Origin: Nitrospirota bacterium
GTDB lineage: Bacteria > Nitrospirota > Thermodesulfovibrionia > Thermodesulfovibrionales > UBA6898
Assembly (NCBI GenBank): GCA_016214855.1
Contig: JACRMT010000005.1
Span: forward strand, 1-64,000
Direction: 5' to 3'
Length of the DNA stretch: 64,000 bases
Positions 17,013 to 25,862 of this stretch are shown in pieces (positions within the stretch are counted from its first letter, which is position 1; every line of letters begins with the position of its first letter). The notes below the pieces were generated by a model. That model worked only from the letters and a program-made list of their open reading frames with translations, made no database searches and was not told where the DNA came from. The position numbers were made by a program, and so were the translations under genes.

Positions 17013-18149
17013 TCAGTGAGGCGCTTCTGCTGAAAGGCACCCGTCGACTATCTTGCCTAACTGTCCGTCGAACTCAAGATGTCTTACTGATCCTCTGATC
17101 TCTGCCTTTGACAGGTGTTTCTGCATGGCAGTACTCATGGCTTCAGCAACAGACCCGATCTTCTTCAGATCTTTGATCACTGTGCCCGCTCCCTTTTGAA
17201 TGACCTCGGAACAGCCGTTTGCATTGCTGGTCACGGTATAGAGCCCCATTGCCAATGCCTCCAGAGAGGCGTTGGAGAACGGATCGTAGATGGTCGGCAG
17301 GACAAAGGCGTCGGCTGACTGAAAATAGGGAATGACATTCTTTTGCGGTCCGCAGAAATTGACCCTTGCTGAAAGTCCAAGCCTGTTCGCCAGCCTTCGG
17401 TACCGCTGCTCATGTTTGTCTTTTCCCACGATGATCAGCCCTGTCTTCTCAGGGAGCATTGTCAGTGCTTCTATCGCCTTTGCGACTCCCTTCCGCTCAT
17501 ACCCGCTCCCCACATGAAGGAAGTAAAACATATCGTCGCGCAGCGAGAGCTCTCTGCGCAGCGTATCCCTTTCTCCGAGCGCCTGCTCGAAGACCCCGGA
17601 GAACTCAGCCCATTCCACCCCATTGTGTACAACGGTGATTTTTCCGGCTGCGGCAGGATAATACCTGAGCATATCGTCGCGCACAAGAAATGAGTTGCAA
17701 AAGATCCTTTTCAGGGTATCTGAAACAAAAGCTTTCTTTTCCATCCGGAGCATCATCCGGTGAAAGGGGTTGATGCGAAAGCTGAGGCACCTGAGGGGGG
17801 AGGTTTCAGCGCATCTTCTGTCGAGCCATCCCGCATGGCAGCCACCCCCGGCACGAAGGTGTGTCTGATAATCCGTACGGTCCATGCCGAGCACACAATC
17901 GTATCCGGTGGTTTTAAAGTGCCTGTTGGCCGAGGCGTTGAACGAAAGAAGCCTGAGCAGGTTATTGTGTTTAAACTGTTTCAACGTCACCCAGTTGACA
18001 TTCGAGGAGGTCATCTCCCATCGTGCAGGTTCTGCGGTGACAACATCGACAGTAACATCTCTCTGCACAAAGGCATTGATCAGGCGCGTGGTATATTTCT
18101 CCCCGCCGCCAAATGGGGTATAGTTACTTTTGATTATTGCAACCCGCAC
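17013..18149 (-). CDS. GT4 glycosyltransferase, LPS core (WaaG-like)
   Basis: At 378 residues, this has the GT-B layout with N-terminal YTPFGGGEKYTTRLI and the C-terminal donor-binding ExxxxxxxE region SLEALAMGLYTVTSNANGCSEV. The pattern is that of WaaG/RfaG, which adds the first outer-core glucose to LPS heptose. The gene is convergent with msbA and starts with GTG near yejM. The sugar specificity is inference from context. Confidence 0.85.
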   Translation of the reverse strand: MRVAIIKSNYTPFGGGEKYTTRLINAFVQRDVTVDVVTAEPARWEMTSSNVNWVTLKQFKHNNLLRLLSFNASANRHFKTTGYDCVLGMDRTDYQTHLRAGGGCHAGWLDRRCAETSPLRCLSFRINPFHRMMLRMEKKAFVSDTLKRIFCNSFLVRDDMLRYYPAAAGKITVVHNGVEWAEFSGVFEQALGERDTLRRELSLRDDMFYFLHVGSGYERKGVAKAIEALTMLPEKTGLIIVGKDKHEQRYRRLANRLGLSARVNFCGPQKNVIPYFQSADAFVLPTIYDPFSNASLEALAMGLYTVTSNANGCSEVIQKGAGTVIKDLKKIGSVAEAMSTAMQKHLSKAEIRGSVRHLEFDGQLGKIVDGCLSAEAPH

Positions 18150-18253
18150 AGGGTGTTCACCAGACAGGACTGAATATGATATTTCGGCCCGTGCTTTTTA
18201 GTATAATAACGCATGCGTAAGCGTAACATTTTCCTTCCTCTAAGAACAGAAAA

Positions 18254-20146
18254 ATGAAAAAGCATCGTATCTCTCCGCTGTTCTTTTTCTCCCTGTTCCC
18301 TGTTGTGGCGGCTAACACGGTCCTCTCAATGGGTATCTCTTACCCGCTGTTCGCCTTTGGGGCGAAGAACAGCACTCTGTTTGGGCTGGCGGCCGGCCTT
18401 GTATCATTTGCAGGTCACTATTTCCTGCTCAATCTTGCTGCCGGAATGATCATACTGCTGCTGACCAGCTTCCTCCCCCGGAAGATAATGCTTGCTCTCA
18501 GGATAGTGCTCTTTGCCCTCTTGCAGACACTCCTTCTCGTGGATACGAAACTTTATTCCATCTTTCGCTACCATGCAAATTCACTTGTACTCAATGTGAT
18601 CACTACTGAAGGGGTAAGGGATTCCGTGGTGCTTGGAAGCGGTACGATAGCAATGCTTGTTCTCTGGATCGCGGTGATCCTATCTGCGGAGTTCATCACG
18701 AACGTATATGTCGCAGGGTACTACAGAACCATGGCTCCGGTCATGCTTGCCCGGGCGATAAGGATCTCACGGGCGGCCTTTATTGTCGGTCTGCTGTTCG
18801 TTGCGGCTGATAAGGGGCTTTATGCCTATGGTGACCTTTACAACATAACCGGCATTACCGGCAACGCCAAGCTTTACCCCTTGTATCAGCCCCTGACCAT
18901 AAGGAAATTTGCCTCCAGGGTCCTTCATATGCAGGTCAACCGGGAGGAAGGGTTTGCGTTTTCACCCTCTGCCACATCCCTGAATTATCCCCGGAAGCAG
19001 CCTGTCTTTGATCCGGGCAGCGGCCATAAGTACAATATTGTCATTATTGTACTCGACGGTCTCCGCTTCGATATGCTTGATGCAGGGGTCATGCCCAACC
19101 TCTCTGCTTTCGCAAATGAGAACATCGTATATGCCGAACACTACAGCGGAGGGAACGGCACGCGGTTCGGCATGTTTTCGCTGCTGTACGGGATCCATGG
19201 GTCATACTGGCACACGTTCCTTGCCCAGCGCAGGTCCCCGGTACTCCTGGATACCCTGCAGGACAGGGGATATGATTTCACCATCCTCTCGAGCACACGA
19301 CTGTCATTCCCTGAATTCAGAAAGACCGCTTTTATCAGGATCCCCGACCATATAAAGGATACCTATAAGGCTGAGACCGCCATACCGGAACGTGATGAGC
19401 TGTTGACAAGGGACTTTGAGGATTATCTCGGGTCCAGGGATCTTCAGCGGCCGTTCTTCGCCTTCCTTTACTATAATTCCTCCCATGAGCCGTTTGTCTT
19501 TCCGGATGAATTCACAAGGTTCAGTCCGGTCATCAGGGGAGAGATAAACTATTTCAGTGATATGGAGAGGTCAAAGGTCCCGCTGCTCAGGAACATGTAC
19601 AAAAACGCTGTCTTCTATGAGGATCATCTCCTGGGGAAGGTCATCAGGTCTTTGAAAGAGAAACGCCTGCTGGACAATACGATCGTCGTTGTTACCGGCG
19701 ATCATGGAGAGGAGTTCTTCGAAAACGGCTTTTGGGGACATACGTCATCTTTTGATGACTACCAGCTGAAGACAGCCTTTGTCATGCATTACCCGGGTAT
19801 CGGCCGCCGTACCGTTCAGAGGATCACCTCACATCATGATCTGGTGCCGACACTGATGGAGTCCCTTGGATGCGTCTCTCCTCCCGGGGAATACTCCCAC
19901 GGATTTTCTCTTCTGCGGGATGAAAGCCATGCCTATATCACGGCGGCAAATTGGGATACTGCTGTCATGATCGACAAAGAGGTCAAGATCGTCTACTCGA
20001 CCGAGATGTACAATATGGGTTCCTTTACCGTGCATGCCAAGGGGGACTATGCAGTTGTCAGCGCCCCGGCTGAGCTGCTGAGGCAAAAGAATGCCCAGCT
20101 GCTTGATGTCCTGGTGAGGATGTCGGAATTTTACAAAAAAATGTAG
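18254..20146 (+). CDS. inner-membrane sulfatase-like protein (YejM/PbgA-like, DUF3413)
   Basis: The 630-residue protein begins with about five spans carrying the DUF3413-like stretch LVDTKLYSIFRYHANSLVLN, followed by a periplasmic sulfatase-fold domain from about residue 260. Visible sulfatase features are IVLDGLRFDMLD (metal Asp), GGNGTRFGMFSL (Thr at the nucleophile position) and VTGDHGEEFFENGFWGH (metal Asp/His). In enterobacteria YejM controls LpxC stability and outer-membrane lipid balance. Placement between LPS-core genes fits such a role. It may still be a phosphoethanolamine-type transferase, so the exact function is open. Confidence 0.82.
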   Translation: MKKHRISPLFFFSLFPVVAANTVLSMGISYPLFAFGAKNSTLFGLAAGLVSFAGHYFLLNLAAGMIILLLTSFLPRKIMLALRIVLFALLQTLLLVDTKLYSIFRYHANSLVLNVITTEGVRDSVVLGSGTIAMLVLWIAVILSAEFITNVYVAGYYRTMAPVMLARAIRISRAAFIVGLLFVAADKGLYAYGDLYNITGITGNAKLYPLYQPLTIRKFASRVLHMQVNREEGFAFSPSATSLNYPRKQPVFDPGSGHKYNIVIIVLDGLRFDMLDAGVMPNLSAFANENIVYAEHYSGGNGTRFGMFSLLYGIHGSYWHTFLAQRRSPVLLDTLQDRGYDFTILSSTRLSFPEFRKTAFIRIPDHIKDTYKAETAIPERDELLTRDFEDYLGSRDLQRPFFAFLYYNSSHEPFVFPDEFTRFSPVIRGEINYFSDMERSKVPLLRNMYKNAVFYEDHLLGKVIRSLKEKRLLDNTIVVVTGDHGEEFFENGFWGHTSSFDDYQLKTAFVMHYPGIGRRTVQRITSHHDLVPTLMESLGCVSPPGEYSHGFSLLRDESHAYITAANWDTAVMIDKEVKIVYSTEMYNMGSFTVHAKGDYAVVSAPAELLRQKNAQLLDVLVRMSEFYKKM

Positions 20147-20176
20147 GGGGCAGACCCGGGGCAGAGGGTTATTCCC

Positions 20177-21166
20177 TTATTTACCCGGCATGCTGAGCAG
20201 CAGGTCTGCAAGGTTCTTGCCGATCACTTCGACAGAATAATGTGTTTCTGCTTTTATCCTGGCATTTCTCCCCAATTCGATCCTTTGCTCTTTGTTTTCC
20301 AGTAAAGACCGTATGGCGTCATGGAAACCTTCCGGAGCCGGTACTACAAGCCCCTCCTTGCCATGCCCGACGACGTCCCTGTTGATGCCGACATCCGAGA
20401 CAACCGGCGGCACCCCTGCCGCCATATACTGCAGCGCCTTGTAAGCACACTTGCCTTCGCTCCACTTATTCAGGGGAAGCGGCATGACGCCGATGTCAAA
20501 AAGGGAGATCTCTTTTTCCTGCGTTTCAAGATCCCAGGGCACGAAGTCGACCTGCACGCCCGGGATCTGCACGGTATCACTGCAGATCACTCTCAGCCGA
20601 AACCTGCAGCTGCAGGCCAGTCTTTGAAATGTTTCTGACAGCATTGCCAGATGGCGAAGGTTCCCTTTCCCGCCTACCCAGCCGATAACGATATCCCTGT
20701 TTCCGCCGGCATGATCTCTCACAGGAGTTCCGCGGGTCTCTACGGATGAAGGCAGTACGAGCACATGGTTATTGTACTTATCGGCATAGTCGGCCAGCAC
20801 CCTGTTGCCGGCAATGACCATGTCCGCTGCTTTGGCGATACTTCCGAATTTTGTCCGTCTTGACCTGCTTTCAAATGACGCGTGCGAATCATCCCGGTAA
20901 TAAATGGCGTCATCAAAGTCAAAAATAAGCAGTCTGGAAAAAGACCTGAGCAGTTTTAGTTCGATGGGTGAGGGCAGCTTCTTCTGGAGATATACGATAT
21001 CGAATTTTCTGAGGTCCCTCCAGAGGAGTATCTTATCGGAGAGGCCTTTCGGATAGACCTTGGCTTCGGCGCAGATCCCTGCTTTTCGTATCTCGGGAAG
21101 GAGGTTGGAGACCCTGATCCTGCTGCTCGGCATCTCCATTTCCTGACAGAGAAATAAGACATTCAT
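20177..21166 (-). CDS. GT4 family glycosyltransferase
   Basis: The 329-residue GT-B enzyme has an N-terminal start VLFLCQEMEMPSSRIRVSNLLP and a C-terminal donor site KCAYKALQYMAAGVPPVVSDVG. Similar proteins act in LPS or O-antigen assembly. It is the last gene of a minus-strand set that includes a methyltransferase, a WaaE-like transferase and the O-antigen ligase; only three bases separate it from the methyltransferase. Confidence 0.85.
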   Translation of the reverse strand: MNVLFLCQEMEMPSSRIRVSNLLPEIRKAGICAEAKVYPKGLSDKILLWRDLRKFDIVYLQKKLPSPIELKLLRSFSRLLIFDFDDAIYYRDDSHASFESRSRRTKFGSIAKAADMVIAGNRVLADYADKYNNHVLVLPSSVETRGTPVRDHAGGNRDIVIGWVGGKGNLRHLAMLSETFQRLACSCRFRLRVICSDTVQIPGVQVDFVPWDLETQEKEISLFDIGVMPLPLNKWSEGKCAYKALQYMAAGVPPVVSDVGINRDVVGHGKEGLVVPAPEGFHDAIRSLLENKEQRIELGRNARIKAETHYSVEVIGKNLADLLLSMPGK

Positions 21167-21169
21167 CTG

Positions 21170-22168
21170 TCAGATCTCCTTTTTTGATGCAATAACGGTC
21201 ATTCTGCTCGTTCTGCCTGCTGCCGACAGTATGCAGATCAGCCATTTAAAGAAAGGCTTAAAGATCCCTTTGGTCAGATACTTCAGCCAGGACAGGCGTT
21301 TTTTTTCATCCAGGGCATTATCGAGACTCTTGATAAAGTCCCTGTCCGTCCTGTGGTGCAGGATCCCCTGCAGCGTAAAGCCGTATGTGACCAGATACTT
21401 CGAAATCGTCCTGGGTGAAAAATGATATACATGGTTAGGCAGGTGGAGACCGTAGAAAAAACCTCTAAAAAGTCTGGCCTCGGCCCCCGAGATATCCGGC
21501 AATACCAATATGAGCCTGCCGGAGGGCTTTAACCATCTGTTTATTTTCCTGAGGGCTTCTGCAGGCGAAAAGACGTGTTCGAGGACCATTCTCATGACAA
21601 CGACATCAAACGAATTTTCTTCAAAGGACACACTATCCAGATCCTGACATATCAGATCGATATCAAACACCTTCTTGCAGGCAGCCGCCGCTTCGCTGCT
21701 CATTTCTATGCCCTGCACGTTCCATCCCATGCTCTTCATGCCATGCAGGAATTTTCCGTATGAACTGCCGATCTCAAGCAGTGCCCCGTTCGGGACATAA
21801 TCCGGTATCGCTTCAATGGCGAACTTATGTCTTTTGATCAGATAATAAGGGAGCAGAAGAGCCCTGCGAAAAGGCGAACTTTTTTTTGCGCCGGGATAAC
21901 CCCTGAAATACTGCAGCATTGACCTGTAGCTTCCGCTCAGGACCTTCATCGGCTCAAGGTCCTTTTCGGTGAATACATAATAAGAGGTGGACGCAGGATA
22001 GAAAGCAGACATCTCCGTTCTGTTGGGCCGGGGATTGGTATAGATCAAACCGCACGCCCTGCATTGGACAACGGAAAATATCCCCTCAATCCTGTTGATA
22101 TGATCCCTGGCCCTCAGATAGGGCTGACAGTCGAAGCTCCCGCACAGATCACATGAAACCGTTTCCAT
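21170..22168 (-). CDS. class I SAM methyltransferase with N-terminal zinc-ribbon
   Basis: The 332-residue protein opens with CDLCGSFDC and, about 28 residues later, CRACGLIYTNPRP, together a four-Cys zinc ribbon. A Rossmann SAM-binding loop follows (GALLEIGSSYGKFLHGM) and then VVMRMVLEHVFSP, as in sugar or small-molecule methyltransferases of glycan clusters. It probably methylates a sugar of the LPS or O-chain. It is tightly packed with the flanking glycosyltransferase gene. Confidence 0.82.
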   Translation of the reverse strand: METVSCDLCGSFDCQPYLRARDHINRIEGIFSVVQCRACGLIYTNPRPNRTEMSAFYPASTSYYVFTEKDLEPMKVLSGSYRSMLQYFRGYPGAKKSSPFRRALLLPYYLIKRHKFAIEAIPDYVPNGALLEIGSSYGKFLHGMKSMGWNVQGIEMSSEAAAACKKVFDIDLICQDLDSVSFEENSFDVVVMRMVLEHVFSPAEALRKINRWLKPSGRLILVLPDISGAEARLFRGFFYGLHLPNHVYHFSPRTISKYLVTYGFTLQGILHHRTDRDFIKSLDNALDEKKRLSWLKYLTKGIFKPFFKWLICILSAAGRTSRMTVIASKKEI

Positions 22169-22197
22169 CAGGGCATATTTCCGTTGGTCCCGACAGC

Positions 22198-22968
22198 TCA
22201 GCCGGCAGCGGTATGATCGCGCTGCAGCTCAAGGAGTTTGGCATACTTCAGGAAGGAACCTCCCGCCCTGGTGATTGCAATGACAAAACCGTCAAGGCCG
22301 TCGAGAAAACCCCGCTTTAGGATATAGACCTGAATGAACATTGTGGCCCCATGCAGGAATGGAGTAAAAGCATTCACGCGCCTGCCTGCATCAAAGAGTT
22401 CTTTTGCCATGTCCGTAGATCTTCCCTCCATGATCTTAAGCATGTCAGAATAAGAACCAAAGCTGAAATGTTCAATCGGTGCATGGGTCAAGGCCAGCGT
22501 GCCACTGGTGGCCCAAATGCCGTGGGTTATGGATCTGTAGCGCCCTTTGCTCTTTTTGACGAGACGTATTATTCTGTCCGGCCACCAACCGCAGTGTTTG
22601 ATCCATCTGCCATGGAAGTAGTTCTTTCTCGGAAAGCTGTATGCGTCCGCACCCTGGTCATTGTCCAGGAGTCTTCTGATCTCAGCCTTTGTCTCCTCAG
22701 GGATTCTTTCATCAGCATCAACGATAAGGACCCATTCATGGCTGCATTTATCTATGGCGCTGTTCTTTTGGGGACCGTCACCCTTCCAGTCTTCTACAAA
22801 TACCCTGCAGCCGAGATCAGTTGCTATCGCAACCGTTCTGTCGGAGCTCCGGGAGTCGACAACTACTATTTCATCGGCAAAGGAGACGCTTCTCAGGCAG
22901 TCCGGAAGATTCTTCTCCTCGTTCTTTGTGATGATCGCAACAGAAAGAGGGATTTTTTCAGGATACAT
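22198..22968 (-). CDS. GT2 glycosyltransferase, LPS core (WaaE/KdtX-like)
   Basis: Starting at ATG 22968 (MYPEKIPLSVAIITKNE) gives 256 residues. The GT-A motifs are NEEKNLPDCLRSV, DEIVVVDSRSSDRT, QKNSAIDK and VLIVDADERIP (metal-binding DxD). This pattern is characteristic of WaaE-type transferases acting on core heptose. The start overlaps the end of the O-antigen ligase gene by 11 bases; a longer frame into that gene is less likely. Confidence 0.85.
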   Translation of the reverse strand: MYPEKIPLSVAIITKNEEKNLPDCLRSVSFADEIVVVDSRSSDRTVAIATDLGCRVFVEDWKGDGPQKNSAIDKCSHEWVLIVDADERIPEETKAEIRRLLDNDQGADAYSFPRKNYFHGRWIKHCGWWPDRIIRLVKKSKGRYRSITHGIWATSGTLALTHAPIEHFSFGSYSDMLKIMEGRSTDMAKELFDAGRRVNAFTPFLHGATMFIQVYILKRGFLDGLDGFVIAITRAGGSFLKYAKLLELQRDHTAAG

Positions 22969-24145
22969 GTAATGCCTCGGATCGTCCGGCAAACAGAGAA
23001 AGGGCTGTAGCCGTTGCAAAGGTGAGTACCTGGGTATCGCTCAGGCTTCCGATGATGAAAACTGCGGTAAACGCGAATACAGAGAATCCCGGCATTGAAT
23101 GCCGGCCTTGCCAGCCTTTTTTCAGCAGGAGATAGAGAAGGTAACAGAAGGCTGCCAGCCCAACTATGCCATAACTCACCATCATGTGGAGAAAACTGTT
23201 ATGGGGATGGTCATGAAAGGGAAGCGAGGGGTCTTCCTTGTAGCTTTCCCATGATCTCCTGAAGCCGCCGGTGCCGATACCGGTCAATGGGTTTTTCCTT
23301 ATCTCGGATACGGCGATCCCCCACATCTGGAACCGCAGCCCCAGAGAGGTATTACTATTACCCGCGCGGTAATGAACAATATCTTCCTTGGCCTGTATAA
23401 AACGCGAACGTATGACAGGGGAAACAAACAGAAGGGATGCAGCAATGATACTGACCGCAATTATTTTTATGATATGCTTTTGCCCTATGATGTTGTACAC
23501 GACAAAAGGGGACAATATTATCAGGGAGATATAGCCGCTCCGCCCGCCGACGTATCCGATGGTGAAGAGATACTGGAGCATGAGCGACGCGTACAGCAGG
23601 CGCTCTCTTGTTGATTTCGATTTCAGGACGCCGAAAGACGCAATGAGTATTCCGGTCGTAAGGAGCAGGGAATAGGTGATATGCGGCGAACTTCCTCCGA
23701 GAAGACCGGTTGCAAGCCCTTTCCTGAGAGAAAGTATCCCTGCGAACTGCAGCACTGAGATGACACTGTTGACCGAAAGTCCGGCGAGAAACATCCTGAT
23801 GATCAGGTCAGGCTGCCGCTCTTTATCCGGGAGAGAAGCAAGGGCTATTGCGTACAGCCAGTAGTGGGTTTTCAGGGCGATAGGGAGTCCGTATGAGGGC
23901 ACGGGGGAGTAGAGGAGTCCGATCCATGGGACACTCACGATTATTATGACAGGAAGCATCAGGTCAGATCTGGAGAAGGCCTGTATGCCGGCGAGAAATT
24001 TTCCGGACAAGACCCAGACGATAAGGACAAAGGCACCACAAATGACCGTTGGAGATGTCGCCAGCGGGAGGGAAAAGAACATGCCCGAGTATCCTGCCCG
24101 GAGCAGCGTCTCGGGATCAATTTTTCTTAAAAATGCCATTTTCAC
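22958..24145 (-). CDS. waaL: O-antigen ligase-like membrane protein (WaaL/Wzy_C family)
   Basis: The 395-residue protein has about ten to twelve hydrophobic segments and a large loop containing the ligase/polymerase signature DHPHNSFLHMMVSYG. WaaL transfers finished O-chains from undecaprenyl diphosphate to core-lipid A in the periplasm. Wzy polymerases share the fold, so polymerase is the alternative; the core-transferase neighbours favour ligase. It overlaps genes on both sides. Confidence 0.82.
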   Translation of the reverse strand: MKMAFLRKIDPETLLRAGYSGMFFSLPLATSPTVICGAFVLIVWVLSGKFLAGIQAFSRSDLMLPVIIIVSVPWIGLLYSPVPSYGLPIALKTHYWLYAIALASLPDKERQPDLIIRMFLAGLSVNSVISVLQFAGILSLRKGLATGLLGGSSPHITYSLLLTTGILIASFGVLKSKSTRERLLYASLMLQYLFTIGYVGGRSGYISLIILSPFVVYNIIGQKHIIKIIAVSIIAASLLFVSPVIRSRFIQAKEDIVHYRAGNSNTSLGLRFQMWGIAVSEIRKNPLTGIGTGGFRRSWESYKEDPSLPFHDHPHNSFLHMMVSYGIVGLAAFCYLLYLLLKKGWQGRHSMPGFSVFAFTAVFIIGSLSDTQVLTFATATALSLFAGRSEALHVS

Positions 24146-24905
24146 AAAAGTATATATCCGCGTTGATCGTATCGTCCAGAAGTTTTTTATTCAGGTCTCC
24201 TACGGTTTTGTTTGTCGGATGCCAGAGATGAAAGCAGATGGCGCTGAAGGGAGAGATTTTCTTTGCCAGACCGTATCTGATAAATCTGCAGGCAAGATCA
24301 GAGTCTTCATTTCCCCATCCGACATAATTTTCATTGAAGCCGTTTACGGCCATTACATCCTTTCTGAAAAAACTCATGTTGCATGATTTAATCCCTACGA
24401 GCTTTTTATTCCTGACCGACATTGAATAAGGAAGGCGTATCAGATGGTGGATATTGGAAAGTTTGCCGGTCGCGGCCAATTTCAATAACATCAGAAAAGA
24501 ATTGGCCTGATGATGGTCGAAATATTCCATGGACTCTTTATTGACAAGGACCCTTTTGCCCTGGATGAAATATCCTTCTTCAGCAAGGGAAAGGTGATCC
24601 AATACAAAGTTCCTATCAACCACGCAGTCGCCGTCCAGAAGGATAATATAATCGCCGGAAGACCGGGCTATACCCGAGTTGCGGATCTTTCCTGCCCGGA
24701 AGCCTTTATTTTCCTGCCAGACATGCAGCAGCGGGAAACTGAACAGGGCGGATGATCTTTGGATCAGCTCCGCGGTATCTTTCCCTGAACCGTCGTCAGC
24801 GATAATGATCTCATCAGGAGGTTTTATTTGGCAGAGAAAACCATCGAGCACCTTCTTTAAGTACGCAGGACTGTTATAGGTCGATACGATAACGGATACT
24901 TTCAA
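24117..24905 (-). CDS. GT2 glycosyltransferase
   Basis: The 262-residue GT-A enzyme has VIVSTYNSPAYLKKVLDG, DEIIIADDGSGKDT and the metal site ILLDGDCVVD. The C-terminal YVGWGNEDSDLACRFIRYG is the galactosyltransferase-type acceptor/catalytic block. It is the first gene of the minus-strand LPS set after trxB, ending 29 bases inside waaL. Confidence 0.85.
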   Translation of the reverse strand: MKVSVIVSTYNSPAYLKKVLDGFLCQIKPPDEIIIADDGSGKDTAELIQRSSALFSFPLLHVWQENKGFRAGKIRNSGIARSSGDYIILLDGDCVVDRNFVLDHLSLAEEGYFIQGKRVLVNKESMEYFDHHQANSFLMLLKLAATGKLSNIHHLIRLPYSMSVRNKKLVGIKSCNMSFFRKDVMAVNGFNENYVGWGNEDSDLACRFIRYGLAKKISPFSAICFHLWHPTNKTVGDLNKKLLDDTINADIYFCENGIFKKN

Positions 24906-25853
24906 TCATTTGCCCCAGTCGAGCCTGGTCTTCGTCCTGTTATGCAGGAATTTTTCTGCGGAAAGGGCTGCCTTTGCACCGTCTGACACGGCTGCTACCA
25001 CCTGGCGCACTTCAGTGCATATGACATCGCCGGCAGCGAATACGCCTGAGAGGGATGTTTCCATCATCCTGTTCGTATCGATGCATTCCTCTTCCGTAAG
25101 GGGCACAGCACCATACAGAAAATCTACGATAGGCTTGCTGCCCTGAATATAGACAAATACGCCTGCCATGGCGAGCTGGAGCTCCTTTTTATCGGCATCA
25201 ACAAGGTTGATCTTTTCGACCGTGTCTCTGCCTTCGATGGATGTGACCGTATGGCTGAGAAGAACCTTCAGATTTTGAGCTTCAAGGGCAGGGTGATCTT
25301 CGACCTTCAGTTTTGGTGTGGGCGAGATGAGATAAACCGTCTCCGCAAAGCGGGTAAGGTACCCTGCTTCCTTGACTGCCTCTTCTGAACTGCCGATGAC
25401 GCAGACGGTCCTGCCTTTGAAAAAGGCGGCATCGCAGACAGCACAGTAACTTACCCCCCTGCCCAGGAACTCCGCCTCTCCCTTGATCGCAGGCTTTCTG
25501 CCCATTGAACCTGTTGCAATGATCACACTCCTGCCCTTATATCCTCCTTCCATGGTGAAGACTTCCTTGATCTCGCTGCCGAGATTCACACCTATGACCT
25601 GAGCTTCCACGTATTCTGCGCCGAACCTGATTGCCTGGTCCCTGAAAAGATCGAGCAGTTGCCTCCCCGAAACAGGACCCGGCACGCCCGGATAGTTTTC
25701 GATATGGCCGGTGTACGCAAGTGCGCCGGCGGTCTTTGATTTGTCCAGAACAACTGTCCTGAGTTTGGACCGCGACGCATACTGGGCTGCAGCAAGGCCT
25801 GCCGGCCCGCCGCCTATGATCAGAACGTCATATATATTCTCTGTGTCAGACAT
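24906..25853 (-). CDS. thioredoxin reductase-like FAD protein without the usual NADPH motif
   Basis: The 315-residue flavoprotein has the FAD site GGGPAG (14-19), ATG motif, redox pair CAVC (Cys137/Cys140) and C-terminal FAAGDV, all typical of TrxB. But the second Rossmann loop reads GSSEEA (154-159) instead of GGGxSA, and the HRRxxxR motif that binds the NADPH phosphate is replaced by SPTPKLK (177-183). This suggests NADH, ferredoxin or another donor. It directly precedes the LPS set and follows mqnC; the transcription link with either is uncertain. Confidence 0.8.
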   Translation of the reverse strand: MSDTENIYDVLIIGGGPAGLAAAQYASRSKLRTVVLDKSKTAGALAYTGHIENYPGVPGPVSGRQLLDLFRDQAIRFGAEYVEAQVIGVNLGSEIKEVFTMEGGYKGRSVIIATGSMGRKPAIKGEAEFLGRGVSYCAVCDAAFFKGRTVCVIGSSEEAVKEAGYLTRFAETVYLISPTPKLKVEDHPALEAQNLKVLLSHTVTSIEGRDTVEKINLVDADKKELQLAMAGVFVYIQGSKPIVDFLYGAVPLTEEECIDTNRMMETSLSGVFAAGDVICTEVRQVVAAVSDGAKAALSAEKFLHNRTKTRLDWGK

Positions 25854-25862
25854 GGGTCCTCC

